A DNA stretch of 64,000 bases, taken from NCBI RefSeq assembly GCF_022808915.1, contig NZ_JAKZFS010000001.1, forward strand, positions 1-64,000. The letters are read 5' to 3'. Of this stretch, positions 15,105 to 23,837 are shown in pieces. Position 1 is the stretch's first letter. Each line of letters starts with the position of its first letter. A program made the position numbers and the translations under genes. The stretch is from Fundidesulfovibrio terrae (GTDB lineage: Bacteria; Desulfobacterota; Desulfovibrionia; Desulfovibrionales; Desulfovibrionaceae). The notes under the pieces are model-generated. The model made no database searches and was not told the origin of the DNA. It was given only the letters and a program-made list of their open reading frames with translations.

Positions 15105-15178
15105 TGGCTGGGGGACTAGGATTCGAACCTAGGTTGATGGAGTCAGAGTCCATAGTCCTGCCGCTAGACGATCCCCCA
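15105..15178 (-). tRNA. tRNA-Gln (anticodon CTG)
   Basis: The minus strand reads TGGGGGATCGTCTAGCGGCA... to an encoded CCA, 74 bases. The acceptor is TGGGGGA/TCCCCCA with discriminator G. The anticodon stem-loop ATGGA-CTCTGAC-TCCAT gives anticodon CTG for glutamine, and the T-arm is TAGGTTCGAATCCTA. It probably shares a transcript with the adjacent tRNA-Glu and is upstream in it. Confidence 0.96.
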
Positions 15179-15262
15179 GCACGCGGAAGGGAGCTATTAG
15201 GCAATCCCGGGCCGCTTGTCAACAGACTTGCCGGATTTTTTTCTTTGGCCTAGGCAGGCCCC

Positions 15263-15961
15263 ATGTGGATCCGCATCCTGGCGGCCCTCCTGGCCGCGCT
15301 CCTCGCCGCATCCTGCGCCTCGCACGCCCCTCGGGGCCCCGGGGGCACCCAACGCCCCTACACCATCAAGGGCAAGACCTACCGCCCCCTTCCGAGCGGC
15401 GAGGGCTACCGCGAGGAGGGCCTTGCCTCCTGGTACGAGCCCGGCTGGTTCTCCGGCAAGACCACTGCCAACGGCGAGCGCCTGCGCTCGGGCGAGTTGA
15501 CCTGCGCCCACAAGGTGCTGCCCATGAACACCATGCTGCGCGTCACCAACCTGGAAAACGGCCGGGAGGTGACCGTGCGGGTCAACGACCGGGGCCCCTT
15601 CGTGGCCGGGCGCTGCGTGGACCTCACCCCGGCCGGGGCCAGGGAACTCGGCTTCTACGGCAAGGGATCGGCGCGGGTGTGCCTAGCCACCGAGGGCGAC
15701 GTCCCGGGCATGCGCGGCGGGCAGCTGCCGGGGCCGTTCTATGTGCAGGTGGGGGCGTTCGCGGTGCGCGAGAACGCGGACAGGCTCTCGCAGCGCATGT
15801 TGAGGAAGGGCTACGCCCGGACCAGGGTGCAGGAGGGCTCCCAGACGGGCCAGGTTCTCTGGCGCGTGCAGGCCGGGACATTCGCCTCCATGGACGAGGC
15901 CCATGCGGAACAGGAGCGGCTTTCCGTGGAATTTCCCGACGCCTTCGTACTGGCCCAGTAG
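15263..15961 (+). CDS. rlpA: RlpA-type septal lytic transglycosylase lipoprotein
   Basis: The protein has 232 residues. The lipobox LAASC puts the lipidated Cys at residue 18, so it is anchored in a membrane, usually the outer one. Residues about 50-145 are the double-psi beta-barrel (EGLASWYEPGWFSGKTTANGE; VNDRGPF). Residues about 155-230 are a SPOR domain (FYVQVGAF...WRVQAGTF), which binds denuded septal peptidoglycan. RlpA enzymes cleave glycan strands lacking stem peptides during daughter-cell separation. The gene is monocistronic, facing the IHF-like gene. Confidence 0.94.
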   Translation: MWIRILAALLAALLAASCASHAPRGPGGTQRPYTIKGKTYRPLPSGEGYREEGLASWYEPGWFSGKTTANGERLRSGELTCAHKVLPMNTMLRVTNLENGREVTVRVNDRGPFVAGRCVDLTPAGARELGFYGKGSARVCLATEGDVPGMRGGQLPGPFYVQVGAFAVRENADRLSQRMLRKGYARTRVQEGSQTGQVLWRVQAGTFASMDEAHAEQERLSVEFPDAFVLAQ

Positions 15962-15972
15962 AACGCGAAAAT

Positions 15973-16003
15973 CCAGGCCGGAGCCCCGAAGGGTCCGGCC
16001 TGG
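15973..16003. terminator. Terminator between rlpA and the IHF-like gene
   Basis: CCAGGCCGGA (15973-15982) and TCCGGCCTGG (15994-16003) form a perfect 10-bp stem. On the minus strand it is followed by ATTTT, so it best serves the IHF-like gene, and may also stop rlpA transcripts. Confidence 0.75.
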
Positions 16004-16023
16004 GGAAATCCGTCCGCCGAGAG

Positions 16024-16326
16024 CTAGAGGACTTCGTCCGGGTTGAGCTCAGCCCGGAACTTGCGCGACAGGCGGAACACCACCACCTTGCGCGGGGGCA
16101 GGACGATGGAATCGCTGGTCTGGGGGTTGCGTCCCTTGCGGGCGCGCTTATCGTATGCGTCGAACTTCCCGAAGCCCGAGACGAGCAGCGAGTTGTCCTT
16201 CTTGATGGCCTGCTTCATGATATCCAGCAGGTTGTCCACCAGGACCTTGACCTCGGCCCGGTTTTTCTCGGTTTTCTCGTAGATGTAGTCGACGATGTCA
16301 GCTTTCGTGAGAGTCTTCCCGCTCAT
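16024..16326 (-). CDS. HU/IHF-family DNA-bending protein (IHF alpha-like)
   Basis: The protein has 100 residues with the complete HU/IHF fold: helical dimerisation part (TKADIVDYIYEKTEKNRAEVKVLVD), GFGKFDAYDKRARKGRNPQT, the signature of the DNA-binding arm, and a C-terminal helix. The RKGRNPQT and PPRKVVVFRLSRKFR segments look closer to IHF alpha than to HU. Such proteins bend DNA and support replication initiation, recombination and sigma54 promoters. Whether it is IHF alpha or an HU variant cannot be settled without a tree. Confidence 0.9.
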   Translation of the reverse strand: MSGKTLTKADIVDYIYEKTEKNRAEVKVLVDNLLDIMKQAIKKDNSLLVSGFGKFDAYDKRARKGRNPQTSDSIVLPPRKVVVFRLSRKFRAELNPDEVL

Positions 16327-16351
16327 GGCGACCTCCGGGGGCGTCGTGATA

Positions 16352-16771
16352 TTAGCGGATGGAGCCTGATATGGCCTGGGCCGTCTGGTTCATTTCCTCG
16401 GGGCCGGAATAGCTCTTCTGGGGCCACAGGGTGAGCCCGTCCCCCTCGAAGCGGGGGATGAGGTGCCAGTGGGCATGGAACACCAGCTGCCCTGCGGCGG
16501 ATCCGTTGTTCATGCCCAGGTTCATTCCCTGGGCTCCCAGGCCCACCTTGAGGGCCAGCCCCACTTTCTGGATGGCGTCCTGGAACTCGGCCGCGAGCCC
16601 GGCCGGAAGTTCCCAGACGTTTTCCAGGTGCACCTTGGGGATGACCAGGGTATGGCCCTTGTTGATGGGGGCGATGTCCAGGAAGGCCAGCACCGTTTCG
16701 GTCTCGAAGACCTTGGCGCAGGGTATCTCCCCCCGGACGATTTTACAGAAGATGCAGTCGTGTTGACTCAT
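16352..16771 (-). CDS. HIT-family nucleotide hydrolase/transferase
   Basis: The protein has 139 residues. The ATG at 16771 is chosen because GAGGTC precedes it; an upstream open frame continues but is a shadow of the divergent gene. The histidine triad is H99-x-H101-x-H103 (VFHAHWHLIP), and N-terminal CIFC with a downstream His may hold zinc. HIT proteins hydrolyse nucleoside phosphoramidates or dinucleotides through a nucleotidyl-His intermediate. It lies 25 bases after the start of the IHF-like gene, so the two may be co-transcribed. Confidence 0.92.
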   Translation of the reverse strand: MSQHDCIFCKIVRGEIPCAKVFETETVLAFLDIAPINKGHTLVIPKVHLENVWELPAGLAAEFQDAIQKVGLALKVGLGAQGMNLGMNNGSAAGQLVFHAHWHLIPRFEGDGLTLWPQKSYSGPEEMNQTAQAISGSIR

Positions 16772-16838
16772 GATGACCTCATGCGTGCCACGCGCGACGA
16801 CGCGGCTATAACCATTTGGTAGCGCGGGAGAATTTTTT

Positions 16839-17909
16839 TTGCAAGAGGGAAGTGAAAAAGTTTCCGCACGTTTGGCGTTCCGGCGGTTTCCCCATCCGGC
16901 CCCGAGGCGCGCCAAGCCGCGTATTCTGCCGGTTTTCACTCCGCGCGCCGGGTGCGCGGGGACGTGCATTTTCTGCGCGCAGGAGCACCAGACCGGCCGG
17001 ACCGGGGCGGCCCGGTCCGGCCTCGAGGCGTCCTATGCGGAAATGCTGCGCGATCTTGGAGCGATACGGCCAGGCCAGCCCGTGGAGCTGGCTTTCTACG
17101 GCGGCACCTTCACCGCCCTGCCCGAGGCGTGGCGCGCACGCTTTCTCCAGGCCGCCGCGGACTTCCGCTCCCGGGGGCTGGTCAGCGCCGTGCGCTGCTC
17201 CACCCGCCCGGACGCCTGCGACCCCGTCCTGCTGGCGCGCCTCAAGGGCATGGGCCTGGACACCGTGGAACTCGGCGTGCAATCCTTCGACGGCGCGGTG
17301 CTGCACCTGGCCAGGCGCGGCCATACGGGTGAAGACGCCCTCAAGGCATGCGAGGCTGCGCGCGGCGCGGGGCTCGGCCTCGCGATCCAACTGCTGCCGG
17401 GCCTGCCTGGACACACGCCGGAGATGTTCGAACGCGACATCGCGCTCTGCGTCCAGGCCGCCCCGGACATGGCGCGCCTGCACCCCTGCCTGGTGCTGGC
17501 CGGAACGGGGCTGGAGGCGCTCTGGCGGCGCGGCGAGTTCACGCCCTGGTCCCTGGACGCCACTGTGGACGCCCTGTCCCCGGCGGTGCTTGCGCTGTGG
17601 CGCTCGGGCATCGCCGTGACCCGCATCGGCTTGGCCCCGGAGCCGTCCCTGGACGAGGCCGTGCTGGCCGGCCCGCGCCATCCGGCCCTGGGCACCATGG
17701 TGCGGGCCGGGGCGCTCCTTGCGGACATTCGGCAGGGCCTCGCGGGGCGCAGGGCTGTTTCGCTGGCCGCGCCGCAGCGCCTGAGCGGAGAATTCTGGGG
17801 GCACGCGCGTTCTCTCGCGGGGGATTACGCTGCCCTGGGCCTGGATTCGGATGCTGTCCGCTTCGAGGACCGCGACGACTTCTTACTGGAAGTGCTCCAT
17901 GACGAATGA
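16839..17909 (+). CDS. Radical SAM enzyme, Elp3/YhcC-like
   Basis: The protein has about 356 residues. The likely start is TTG 16839, eight bases after GCGGGAG; no in-frame ATG precedes the cluster motif. Cys39-x3-Cys43-x2-Cys46 (CAGTCIFC) would ligate the 4Fe-4S cluster, and ELAFYGGTF and VELGVQSFD are typical of the Elp3-related oxygen-independent coproporphyrinogen oxidase fold. The C-terminal half lacks an acetyltransferase domain, so tRNA modification by the Elp3 route is not supported. The gene overlaps the amidohydrolase start by 11 bases. The substrate is unknown. Confidence 0.85.
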   Translation: MQEGSEKVSARLAFRRFPHPAPRRAKPRILPVFTPRAGCAGTCIFCAQEHQTGRTGAARSGLEASYAEMLRDLGAIRPGQPVELAFYGGTFTALPEAWRARFLQAAADFRSRGLVSAVRCSTRPDACDPVLLARLKGMGLDTVELGVQSFDGAVLHLARRGHTGEDALKACEAARGAGLGLAIQLLPGLPGHTPEMFERDIALCVQAAPDMARLHPCLVLAGTGLEALWRRGEFTPWSLDATVDALSPAVLALWRSGIAVTRIGLAPEPSLDEAVLAGPRHPALGTMVRAGALLADIRQGLAGRRAVSLAAPQRLSGEFWGHARSLAGDYAALGLDSDAVRFEDRDDFLLEVLHDE

Positions 17910-19026
17910 CGAAACGTATACGCTACGCGTACGCCGGGCGGCGATCATGTTTCCGGGCCGGGAAATCGTCGAGGACGCGGCCGTCGTGGTGCACGATGGC
18001 CTCGTCGTCCAGGCCGGGGCCTGGAGCGACCTTAAGGCGTCCTGCCCGGCCGACGTGCGAGACCTGGGTGAAACCACCCTGCTGCCCGGGCTCGTGAACG
18101 CCCACGGCCACCTGGAACTCTCCCATCTGGGGCTGCCCCCTGCTCGCATGGGCGGCTACCTGGACTGGGTGCGCTGGCTGGTGGCCCAGCCCCTGGGGGG
18201 CACCAACCCCGAGGCCGTCGCCCGGGCGGCCATGCAGCTTCTCGAGTGCGGCACGGCCGCCGTGGCCGACATCGCAACGCGGCTCCCCCGGCTGGTGGCC
18301 CAGGGCCTGGACGAGGCCGGGATCGACTACGCCATCTTCTTCGAGCGTTTCGGCTACCAGGGCGACGCCCCCCTGCCGGACATCGATTCCGAGCGCCTGG
18401 CGCTGGCCGGGCACGCCCTCTACTCCACCAGCCCCGAATCCCTGCGGGCGGCCAAGGCCTGGGACACCGCGCGGGGCAAGCCCTTCTCCATCCATCTGGC
18501 CGAGCACGAAGGGGAAACCGAGCTTCTGGCCGCGGGCACCGGGGCGTTCGCCGATTTCATGCGGGAGCGAATCCTGCCGAAGGATTTCATTGCGCCGGGG
18601 CTCTCCCCCGTGGCCTGGGCCGACGCCCTGGGCCTCCTGGACAGCCGCACCCTGGCCGTGCATGCCGTGCATGTGTCGAAATCTGATATCGAAATACTGA
18701 AAGGACGCGGGGCGACCGTGTGCCTGTGCCCCCGCTCCAACGAAATCATCGGCGTGGGCCGGGCCCCGGCCCGGGCGCTTCTGGACGCGGGCGTGCCCTG
18801 CTGCCTGGGCACGGATTCCCTGGCCTCCGCGCCCGACCTGAACCTCTTCGAGGAGCTTTCCGCCCTGCTTGCGTTCTGCCCGCTTTCCCCGCACGAAGCC
18901 TTGTCCCTGCTGGGGCCGGTTCCGGCGCGGGCGCTGGGCTTTCACCGCCTGGGCAGGCTGGCTCCCGGCTCCCCGGCGCGCTTCGCCGTGCTCCCGACGG
19001 ACCTGGAAGCCGCACTGTTCGATTGA
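17899..19026 (+). CDS. Amidohydrolase-family deaminase (MTA/SAH or aminofutalosine deaminase-like)
   Basis: The protein has 375 residues; ATG 17899 follows GGAAG and overlaps the radical SAM gene. His69-x-His71 (NAHGHLELSHLG), HLAEHEGE, HAVHV and the GTDSLAS Asp together make the metal-binding site of the TIM-barrel amidohydrolases that deaminate adenosine-type substrates. The NAHxHLE motif is seen in aminofutalosine deaminases of the alternative menaquinone route as well as in MTA/SAH deaminases, so the substrate remains open. The gene ends 69 bases before pyrB on the same strand. Confidence 0.82.
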   Translation: MTNDETYTLRVRRAAIMFPGREIVEDAAVVVHDGLVVQAGAWSDLKASCPADVRDLGETTLLPGLVNAHGHLELSHLGLPPARMGGYLDWVRWLVAQPLGGTNPEAVARAAMQLLECGTAAVADIATRLPRLVAQGLDEAGIDYAIFFERFGYQGDAPLPDIDSERLALAGHALYSTSPESLRAAKAWDTARGKPFSIHLAEHEGETELLAAGTGAFADFMRERILPKDFIAPGLSPVAWADALGLLDSRTLAVHAVHVSKSDIEILKGRGATVCLCPRSNEIIGVGRAPARALLDAGVPCCLGTDSLASAPDLNLFEELSALLAFCPLSPHEALSLLGPVPARALGFHRLGRLAPGSPARFAVLPTDLEAALFD

Positions 19027-19095
19027 CGCCGCGTTGGAAGGTATGGAAAATATCCGGCGCGAACCAACCGGCCACCACCCATCCCAAGGAGCCAT

Positions 19096-20028
19096 ATGAC
19101 CTGGCCACACAAGGACCTTCTTGACGTGACCCAGCTCTCCCGGGCCGATGCCACGGAGATTCTCCGGGCGGCCAAGTCCTTCCAGGAGATCAATTCCCGT
19201 CCCGTGAAGAAGGTGCCCATCTTGAAGGGCAAGTCCGTCATCCTCTTTTTCGCCGAGCCGTCCACGCGCACCAAGACCAGCTTCGACGTGGCGGGCAAGC
19301 GCCTCTCGGCGGACACCTTCTCCCTGGCCAAGAGCGGAAGCTCCCTGACCAAGGGCGAATCCCTCAAGGATACGGTGCTCACCCTCCAGGCCATGAAGCC
19401 CGACGCCATCGTCATGCGCCACAACATGAGCGGCGCGGCCAAGTTCATCGCCGAGCGCCTGGAGTGCGCCGTGATCAACGCGGGCGACGGCTGGCACGCC
19501 CACCCCACCCAGGCATTGCTGGACGCCTTCACCCTCACCGAACGCTGGGGCGGCGTGGAAGGCAAGACCGTGCTCATCCTTGGCGACATCGCCCACAGCC
19601 GGGTGGCCCGCTCCAACGTGCACCTCTTGCGCCTGCTCGGCGCGTCCGTGCGCCTGTGCGCCCCCAAGACCCTGCTGCCCCATGCCGTGTCCAGCTGGGG
19701 CGTGCCGGTCTCTTCCGACCTGGACGAGGCCGTGCGCGGCGTGGACGCGGTCATGTGCCTGCGCCTGCAGCTGGAGCGCCAGCAGGCCGGGCTTCTGCCT
19801 GACGTGCGCGAATACTCCCGCCGCTTCTGCATGACCCTGCCCCGCCTGGCCAAGGCCGCCAAGGGGGCCGTGGTGCTGCACCCCGGCCCCATCAACCGGG
19901 GCTGGGAGATCGCCTCGGACCTGGCCGACGCCAGCGAAAGCCTTATCCTGGATCAGGTGGCCTCGGGCGTGGACGTGCGCATGGCGCTCCTGCACCTCTA
20001 TCTCACCCGCAAGGAACGCAAGGAGTAG
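19096..20028 (+). CDS. pyrB: Aspartate carbamoyltransferase catalytic subunit
   Basis: The protein has 310 residues, the normal size. The carbamoyl-phosphate binding motif is S56-T-R-T-K-T-S-F, and [11 protein letters not shown] and [11 protein letters not shown] follow in order. It condenses carbamoyl phosphate and aspartate to N-carbamoylaspartate in the cytosol, the first committed step of pyrimidine synthesis. No pyrI regulatory subunit is adjacent. pyrC starts four bases after the stop, so PyrB may form the PyrB-PyrC complex known in several bacteria. Confidence 0.96.
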   Translation: MTWPHKDLLDVTQLSRADATEILRAAKSFQEINSRPVKKVPILKGKSVILFFAEPSTRTKTSFDVAGKRLSADTFSLAKSGSSLTKGESLKDTVLTLQAMKPDAIVMRHNMSGAAKFIAERLECAVINAGDGWHAHPTQALLDAFTLTERWGGVEGKTVLILGDIAHSRVARSNVHLLRLLGASVRLCAPKTLLPHAVSSWGVPVSSDLDEAVRGVDAVMCLRLQLERQQAGLLPDVREYSRRFCMTLPRLAKAAKGAVVLHPGPINRGWEIASDLADASESLILDQVASGVDVRMALLHLYLTRKERKE

Positions 20029-20032
20029 CCCC

Positions 20033-21319
20033 ATGTCCCAAGCCGATCTCGTGGTGCGCTCCGCCGCCCTGGCCACCGATCCCCAGACGCCCGTGGACCT
20101 TTTCGTGGCCAAGGGGCGCGTGGTCGCCCTGGTTGCGTCCGGAACCCGCCCCGTGCCCGAGGGCGCGAAAGTGGTGGAAGCCTCCGGCCTCATCCTCCTG
20201 CCCGGACTTTCCGACGTGCACGTGCACCTGCGCGAGCCCGGCCAGGAATGGAAGGAGACCATCGCCACCGGTCTTTCCGCCGCGGCCAAGGGCGGATTCG
20301 TCAACGTCATGTGCATGGCCAACACCGACCCGGTGAACGATCAGGCCTGCGTCACCGAGACCATGCTGGACAAGGCTGCCAAGTCCCATCCCAAGGGGCC
20401 GCGCCTGTTCCCCGTGGGCGCGCTCACCGTGGGACTGGACGGCAAGGCCCTGGCCCCCATGGAGGAGCTCAAGGCCGCCGGCTGCAAGGCCTTTTCCAAC
20501 GACGGCCGTCCCGTGGCCGACAGCGAGCTCTTCCGTCGCGCCCTGGAATACGCGTCCGATCTGGGCATCCCGGTCATCGACCACTGCGAGGACCCGTACC
20601 TGGCCCCCCACGCGGGCGTGAACGAAGGCGTGGTCAGCGCCCGCCTGGGGCTGCGCGGCGCGCCCACGGCCGGGGAGGCCATCCAGGTGGCCCGCGACTG
20701 CCTGCTGTCCAAGTACCTCGGCGTGCCCATCCACCTGGCCCACGTCTCCTGCGCGCAAAGCGTGGACATCATCCGCGCGGCCAAGGCCCAGGGAGCGCCC
20801 GTCACCGCCGAGACCGCGCCCCACTACCTCATCCTCACCGAGGAGGCCTGCGAGGGCTACGACACCGCCGCCAAGGTCAACCCGCCCCTTCGCACCCGCA
20901 CGGACCAGCAAGCCCTGCTGGCGGCCCTGGAGGACGGCACCATCGACGTGCTGGCCACGGACCACGCCCCCCACGCCGCCCACGAGAAGGAGACCCCCTT
21001 CGACGAGGCCCCCAACGGCATCTCGGGGCTGGAAACCGCCCTGTCCGTCACCTGGGAGCTGGTGGCGCGCGGCGAATTGTCCGCCAAATCGCTCATATCC
21101 GCCTGGTGCACCCGCCCGGCGGAAATCTTCGGCCTGCCGCAGAACCGCTTCCAGGAGGGCGACCCGGCCGACTTCATCCTTTTCGATCCCGCTGCCCGCT
21201 GGACCGTGACCCCCCAGTCGCTTCTGTCCAAGGGCAAGAACACCCCGCTTCTCGGGCGCGAACTGACCGGACAGGTCAGGGCCGCCTACGTTGCCGGAAA
21301 AAACGCGCTTCAAGCATAA
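20033..21319 (+). CDS. pyrC: Dihydroorotase, class I
   Basis: The protein has 428 residues. His63-x-His65 in DVHVHLREPGQ, DHCED, HLAHVS and ATDHAPH provide the zinc ligands and catalytic Asp of the amidohydrolase barrel. Length and DGRPVADSEL-type loops indicate the class I enzyme that partners PyrB. It cyclises carbamoylaspartate to dihydroorotate. It lies four bases after pyrB and 12 bases before the HD protein gene. All key residues are present, so it is not the inactive PyrC-prime form. Confidence 0.95.
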   Translation: MSQADLVVRSAALATDPQTPVDLFVAKGRVVALVASGTRPVPEGAKVVEASGLILLPGLSDVHVHLREPGQEWKETIATGLSAAAKGGFVNVMCMANTDPVNDQACVTETMLDKAAKSHPKGPRLFPVGALTVGLDGKALAPMEELKAAGCKAFSNDGRPVADSELFRRALEYASDLGIPVIDHCEDPYLAPHAGVNEGVVSARLGLRGAPTAGEAIQVARDCLLSKYLGVPIHLAHVSCAQSVDIIRAAKAQGAPVTAETAPHYLILTEEACEGYDTAAKVNPPLRTRTDQQALLAALEDGTIDVLATDHAPHAAHEKETPFDEAPNGISGLETALSVTWELVARGELSAKSLISAWCTRPAEIFGLPQNRFQEGDPADFILFDPAARWTVTPQSLLSKGKNTPLLGRELTGQVRAAYVAGKNALQA

Positions 21320-21331
21320 TCGGGAGAGTTC

Positions 21332-22657
21332 ATGAGCCAGTCTTTCAAGGACGCCGTAGGCATCTGCAAGGCCATCATCCGTAACGGCTACGACGCCTAC
21401 GTCATCAACGCGAGGCTCCAGAAGCAGCTGCTCGCCGCATCCGACCAGCCCGAGCTGGACATCTGCACCGACGCCACCTTCGACGACCTCTCCAAGTTCT
21501 TCCCCAACATCGGGAAGATCCAGGGGGAGGCCTTCGCCCAGCTCAAGGAAGGCGACACGCTGCTCAACTTCTACCAGACCGACACCGCCGAGGCCTCCCA
21601 CCCCGAGGAATGCCTCGTGCGCCTGACCACGCGCATCGCCAAGAAGCTCACCGAGGATGACGAGCTGCCGCCCAACCTGGCCTGTCCCTACCTGCCCCGC
21701 ACCGCCGACCCCCTGGACGGCTTCGCGGACTTCTCCGGCGGCGTCATCCGCTTCAAGGGCATCCAGGACCAGACCCTCAGGCAGGACTACCTGCGCGCCA
21801 TCCGGGCCATGCGCTACTCGGCCAACTTCGGCCTGCCCATCGGCCCCAACTCCTGGATGGCCATCCTGCGGGCCGGACAGCGCGTGCTGGACTACGTGCC
21901 CGTCTCGGACATCATGGACGAATGGCGCAAGGTGGAAGCCGAGAACATGCACGTGTTCGTGCGCCTGCTCTACGAATCCATGATCCTGCACGGGCTTCTG
22001 CCCGAGATCGCCGCCCTGGCGCGCATCAAGCAGAAGAAGAACGAGACCGAGGAAGAGTCGGTCTTTGAGCACACCCTGGCCGTCATGCGCCACTACCCCG
22101 AGGAGCTGCCCTACGACTGGTTCGGCACCCTCTCCTGCCTGTTCCACGACGTGGGCAAGCTGCACACCGCCGAGATCGTGGACGGCCACTGGAACTTCCA
22201 CCAGCACCACCGAGTGGGCGCCAAGGTCACCCGCAAGCTCCTCACCCAGCTTCGCATGGACCACGACGAGATCGACCTGATCTGCCACCTGGTGCGCCAC
22301 CACATGCGCTTCCACTTCATGCTCACCGACAAGGGCATCCGCCGCTTCAAGGCCCTGGACGAATACCCGCGCCTGATCGAGCACGCCCGCGCCGACATCA
22401 AGGCTCGTGGCGGCAACTACAAGGAATTCAACCACAACTTCAAAATGCTCGACCGCACCGAGGTGCGCGAGGAAGAGCTCGAACCGCTCCTGAACGGCAA
22501 GGAGATCATGACCATCCTGGGCATCGCCCCCGGACCCGCCGTGGGCGTCATCCGCGACGCGCTCCTGCAGGCCCAGGTCATGGGAGACGTGCAGTCCGTG
22601 GAGCAGGCCGTCGACTTCGTGAAGAAGTACTCCGCCAGGGAGCAGCTCTCCGGATGA
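21332..22657 (+). CDS. HD-domain protein with degenerate CCA-adding-type nucleotidyltransferase domain
   Basis: The protein has 441 residues; GGGAGAG precedes ATG 21332. Residues 15-165 align by motif with the class II polymerase-beta-like head of CCA-adding enzymes (DPLDGFADFSGGVIRFKG; RQDYLRAIRAMRYSANFGL). However, the GGxVRD loop is replaced by VINARLQKQLL, and the catalytic DxD appears as E41-L-D43 in ELDICTDA, so nucleotidyl transfer is doubtful. Residues 245-360 hold an intact HD phosphohydrolase (H247, H272-D273 in FHDVGK, HHMRFH). Its activity is likely on RNA 2',3'-cyclic or nucleotide phosphates by analogy. It overlaps rlmN by four bases. Confidence 0.82.
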   Translation: MSQSFKDAVGICKAIIRNGYDAYVINARLQKQLLAASDQPELDICTDATFDDLSKFFPNIGKIQGEAFAQLKEGDTLLNFYQTDTAEASHPEECLVRLTTRIAKKLTEDDELPPNLACPYLPRTADPLDGFADFSGGVIRFKGIQDQTLRQDYLRAIRAMRYSANFGLPIGPNSWMAILRAGQRVLDYVPVSDIMDEWRKVEAENMHVFVRLLYESMILHGLLPEIAALARIKQKKNETEEESVFEHTLAVMRHYPEELPYDWFGTLSCLFHDVGKLHTAEIVDGHWNFHQHHRVGAKVTRKLLTQLRMDHDEIDLICHLVRHHMRFHFMLTDKGIRRFKALDEYPRLIEHARADIKARGGNYKEFNHNFKMLDRTEVREEELEPLLNGKEIMTILGIAPGPAVGVIRDALLQAQVMGDVQSVEQAVDFVKKYSAREQLSG

Positions 22658-23733
22658 CCCTGGCCGGAAAGAAACCCAACCTTCTCGATCTGAGCTTCCA
22701 CCAGCTCGAGGCGCTCCTCGTCAGCCTTGGCGAGCCCCCTTTCCGGGCTCGCCAGGTCTGGCAGTGGCTCTGGCAGAAGGCCGTGGCCTCGCCCCTTTCG
22801 ATGACCAACCTCTCCAAGGCCCTGCGCGAACGCCTGGCCGAGGCCGCGGAAATCCGCATGCCGCGCGTGGCCCAGAAGCTCGAAAGCTCCGACGGAACGG
22901 TGAAGTTCGTGCTCGACCTGGACGAGGGCGAAAACGCCGCCTCCATCGAGACCGTGCTCATCCCCGAGAAGACCCATTACACCCAGTGCCTTTCCACCCA
23001 GGCCGGGTGCGCCATGGCCTGCACCTTCTGCCGCACCGGCCAGATGGGGCTCACCCGCAACCTGACCCCGGGCGAGATTCTGGGGCAGATCCTGGTGGCC
23101 AAGGCACATCTCGCGGCCGTGGACACGCGGCTCAACCTGCGCAACCTGGTGTTCATGGGCATGGGCGAGCCCCTGCTCAACTACAACAATCTCCTGCAAG
23201 CCATCGAAGCGCTCCACCACCCCCAGGGGCTCGACTTCTCCACCCGGCGCATCACCGTCTCCACAGTGGGCATCGTGCCGGGAATACTGGAGTTCGGGCG
23301 CTCCGGCATGGGGGCGCTGGCCGTGTCGCTGCACGCCCCCACCCAGGAGCTGCGCGAGAAAATCATGCCCAAGGCGGCAAAGGCGTTGCCGCTTAACAAG
23401 CTCATCGAGACGCTGAAGCAGATACCGCTCAAGCCCCGGGAAACCATCACCTTCGAATACGTGCTGCTGGGCGGCGTCAACGACTCCCTGCAGCAGGCCA
23501 AGGAGTTGGTGCGCATCCTCTCGCACGTCAAAGGCAAGGTGAACCTCATCGCCTACAACGAATCCCCTGGCCTGCCCTACAAGACGCCAGACCCGGCCGC
23601 CGTGGAGGCGTTCCAGAAGGCCCTCTGGGACAAGGGGATCACCGTGACGCTCAGAAAGAGCAAGGGGCGGGATATTTTCGCGGCCTGCGGGCAGCTCCTG
23701 GCCGCGCACGAGATGGGAGAGGAGAAAGAGTAG
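22654..23733 (+). CDS. rlmN: 23S rRNA A2503 / tRNA A37 C2-methyltransferase
   Basis: The protein has 359 residues. Cys119-x3-Cys123-x2-Cys126 (CAMACTFC) holds the radical SAM cluster, and Cys345 (DIFAACGQL) is the resolving residue near the C-terminus, with the other conserved parts (GMGEPLLNYNN, RRITVSTVG). It uses two SAM molecules to methylate C2 of adenosine in rRNA and tRNA. It is translationally coupled to the HD protein by ATGA overlap, suggesting a shared RNA-related role. Confidence 0.96.
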   Translation: MTLAGKKPNLLDLSFHQLEALLVSLGEPPFRARQVWQWLWQKAVASPLSMTNLSKALRERLAEAAEIRMPRVAQKLESSDGTVKFVLDLDEGENAASIETVLIPEKTHYTQCLSTQAGCAMACTFCRTGQMGLTRNLTPGEILGQILVAKAHLAAVDTRLNLRNLVFMGMGEPLLNYNNLLQAIEALHHPQGLDFSTRRITVSTVGIVPGILEFGRSGMGALAVSLHAPTQELREKIMPKAAKALPLNKLIETLKQIPLKPRETITFEYVLLGGVNDSLQQAKELVRILSHVKGKVNLIAYNESPGLPYKTPDPAAVEAFQKALWDKGITVTLRKSKGRDIFAACGQLLAAHEMGEEKE

Positions 23734-23751
23734 GAGACGAAGAGGGAAGAC

Positions 23752-23803
23752 GCCTCCGGCGGCCAAAGGGACCAGTCCCTTTGGAATCCCCTTTGGCTTC
23801 GCG
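23752..23803. repeat. Dispersed intergenic repeat, copy A
   Basis: A 52-base unit beginning GCCTCCGGCGGCCAAAGGG with an internal hairpin (CCAAAGGGAC/GTCCCTTTGG) and ending GCTTCGCG. Near-identical sequence is at 60964-61016, and a related form lies in reverse orientation around 29091-29163. It sits between convergent rlmN and the hybrid kinase and may double as a terminator. Confidence 0.8.
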
Positions 23804-23837
23804 CCGATCGATGTGAAACCGGAGATGTGAAACCGGA

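Noticed and set aside
17923-22435. Very long minus-strand open frames (about 800 codons each, 17923-20325 and 20003-22435)
   Set aside because: They lie opposite recognised genes (amidohydrolase, pyrB, pyrC, HD protein), have low-complexity His/Gly/Gln-rich translations, and arise from GC-rich codon bias.
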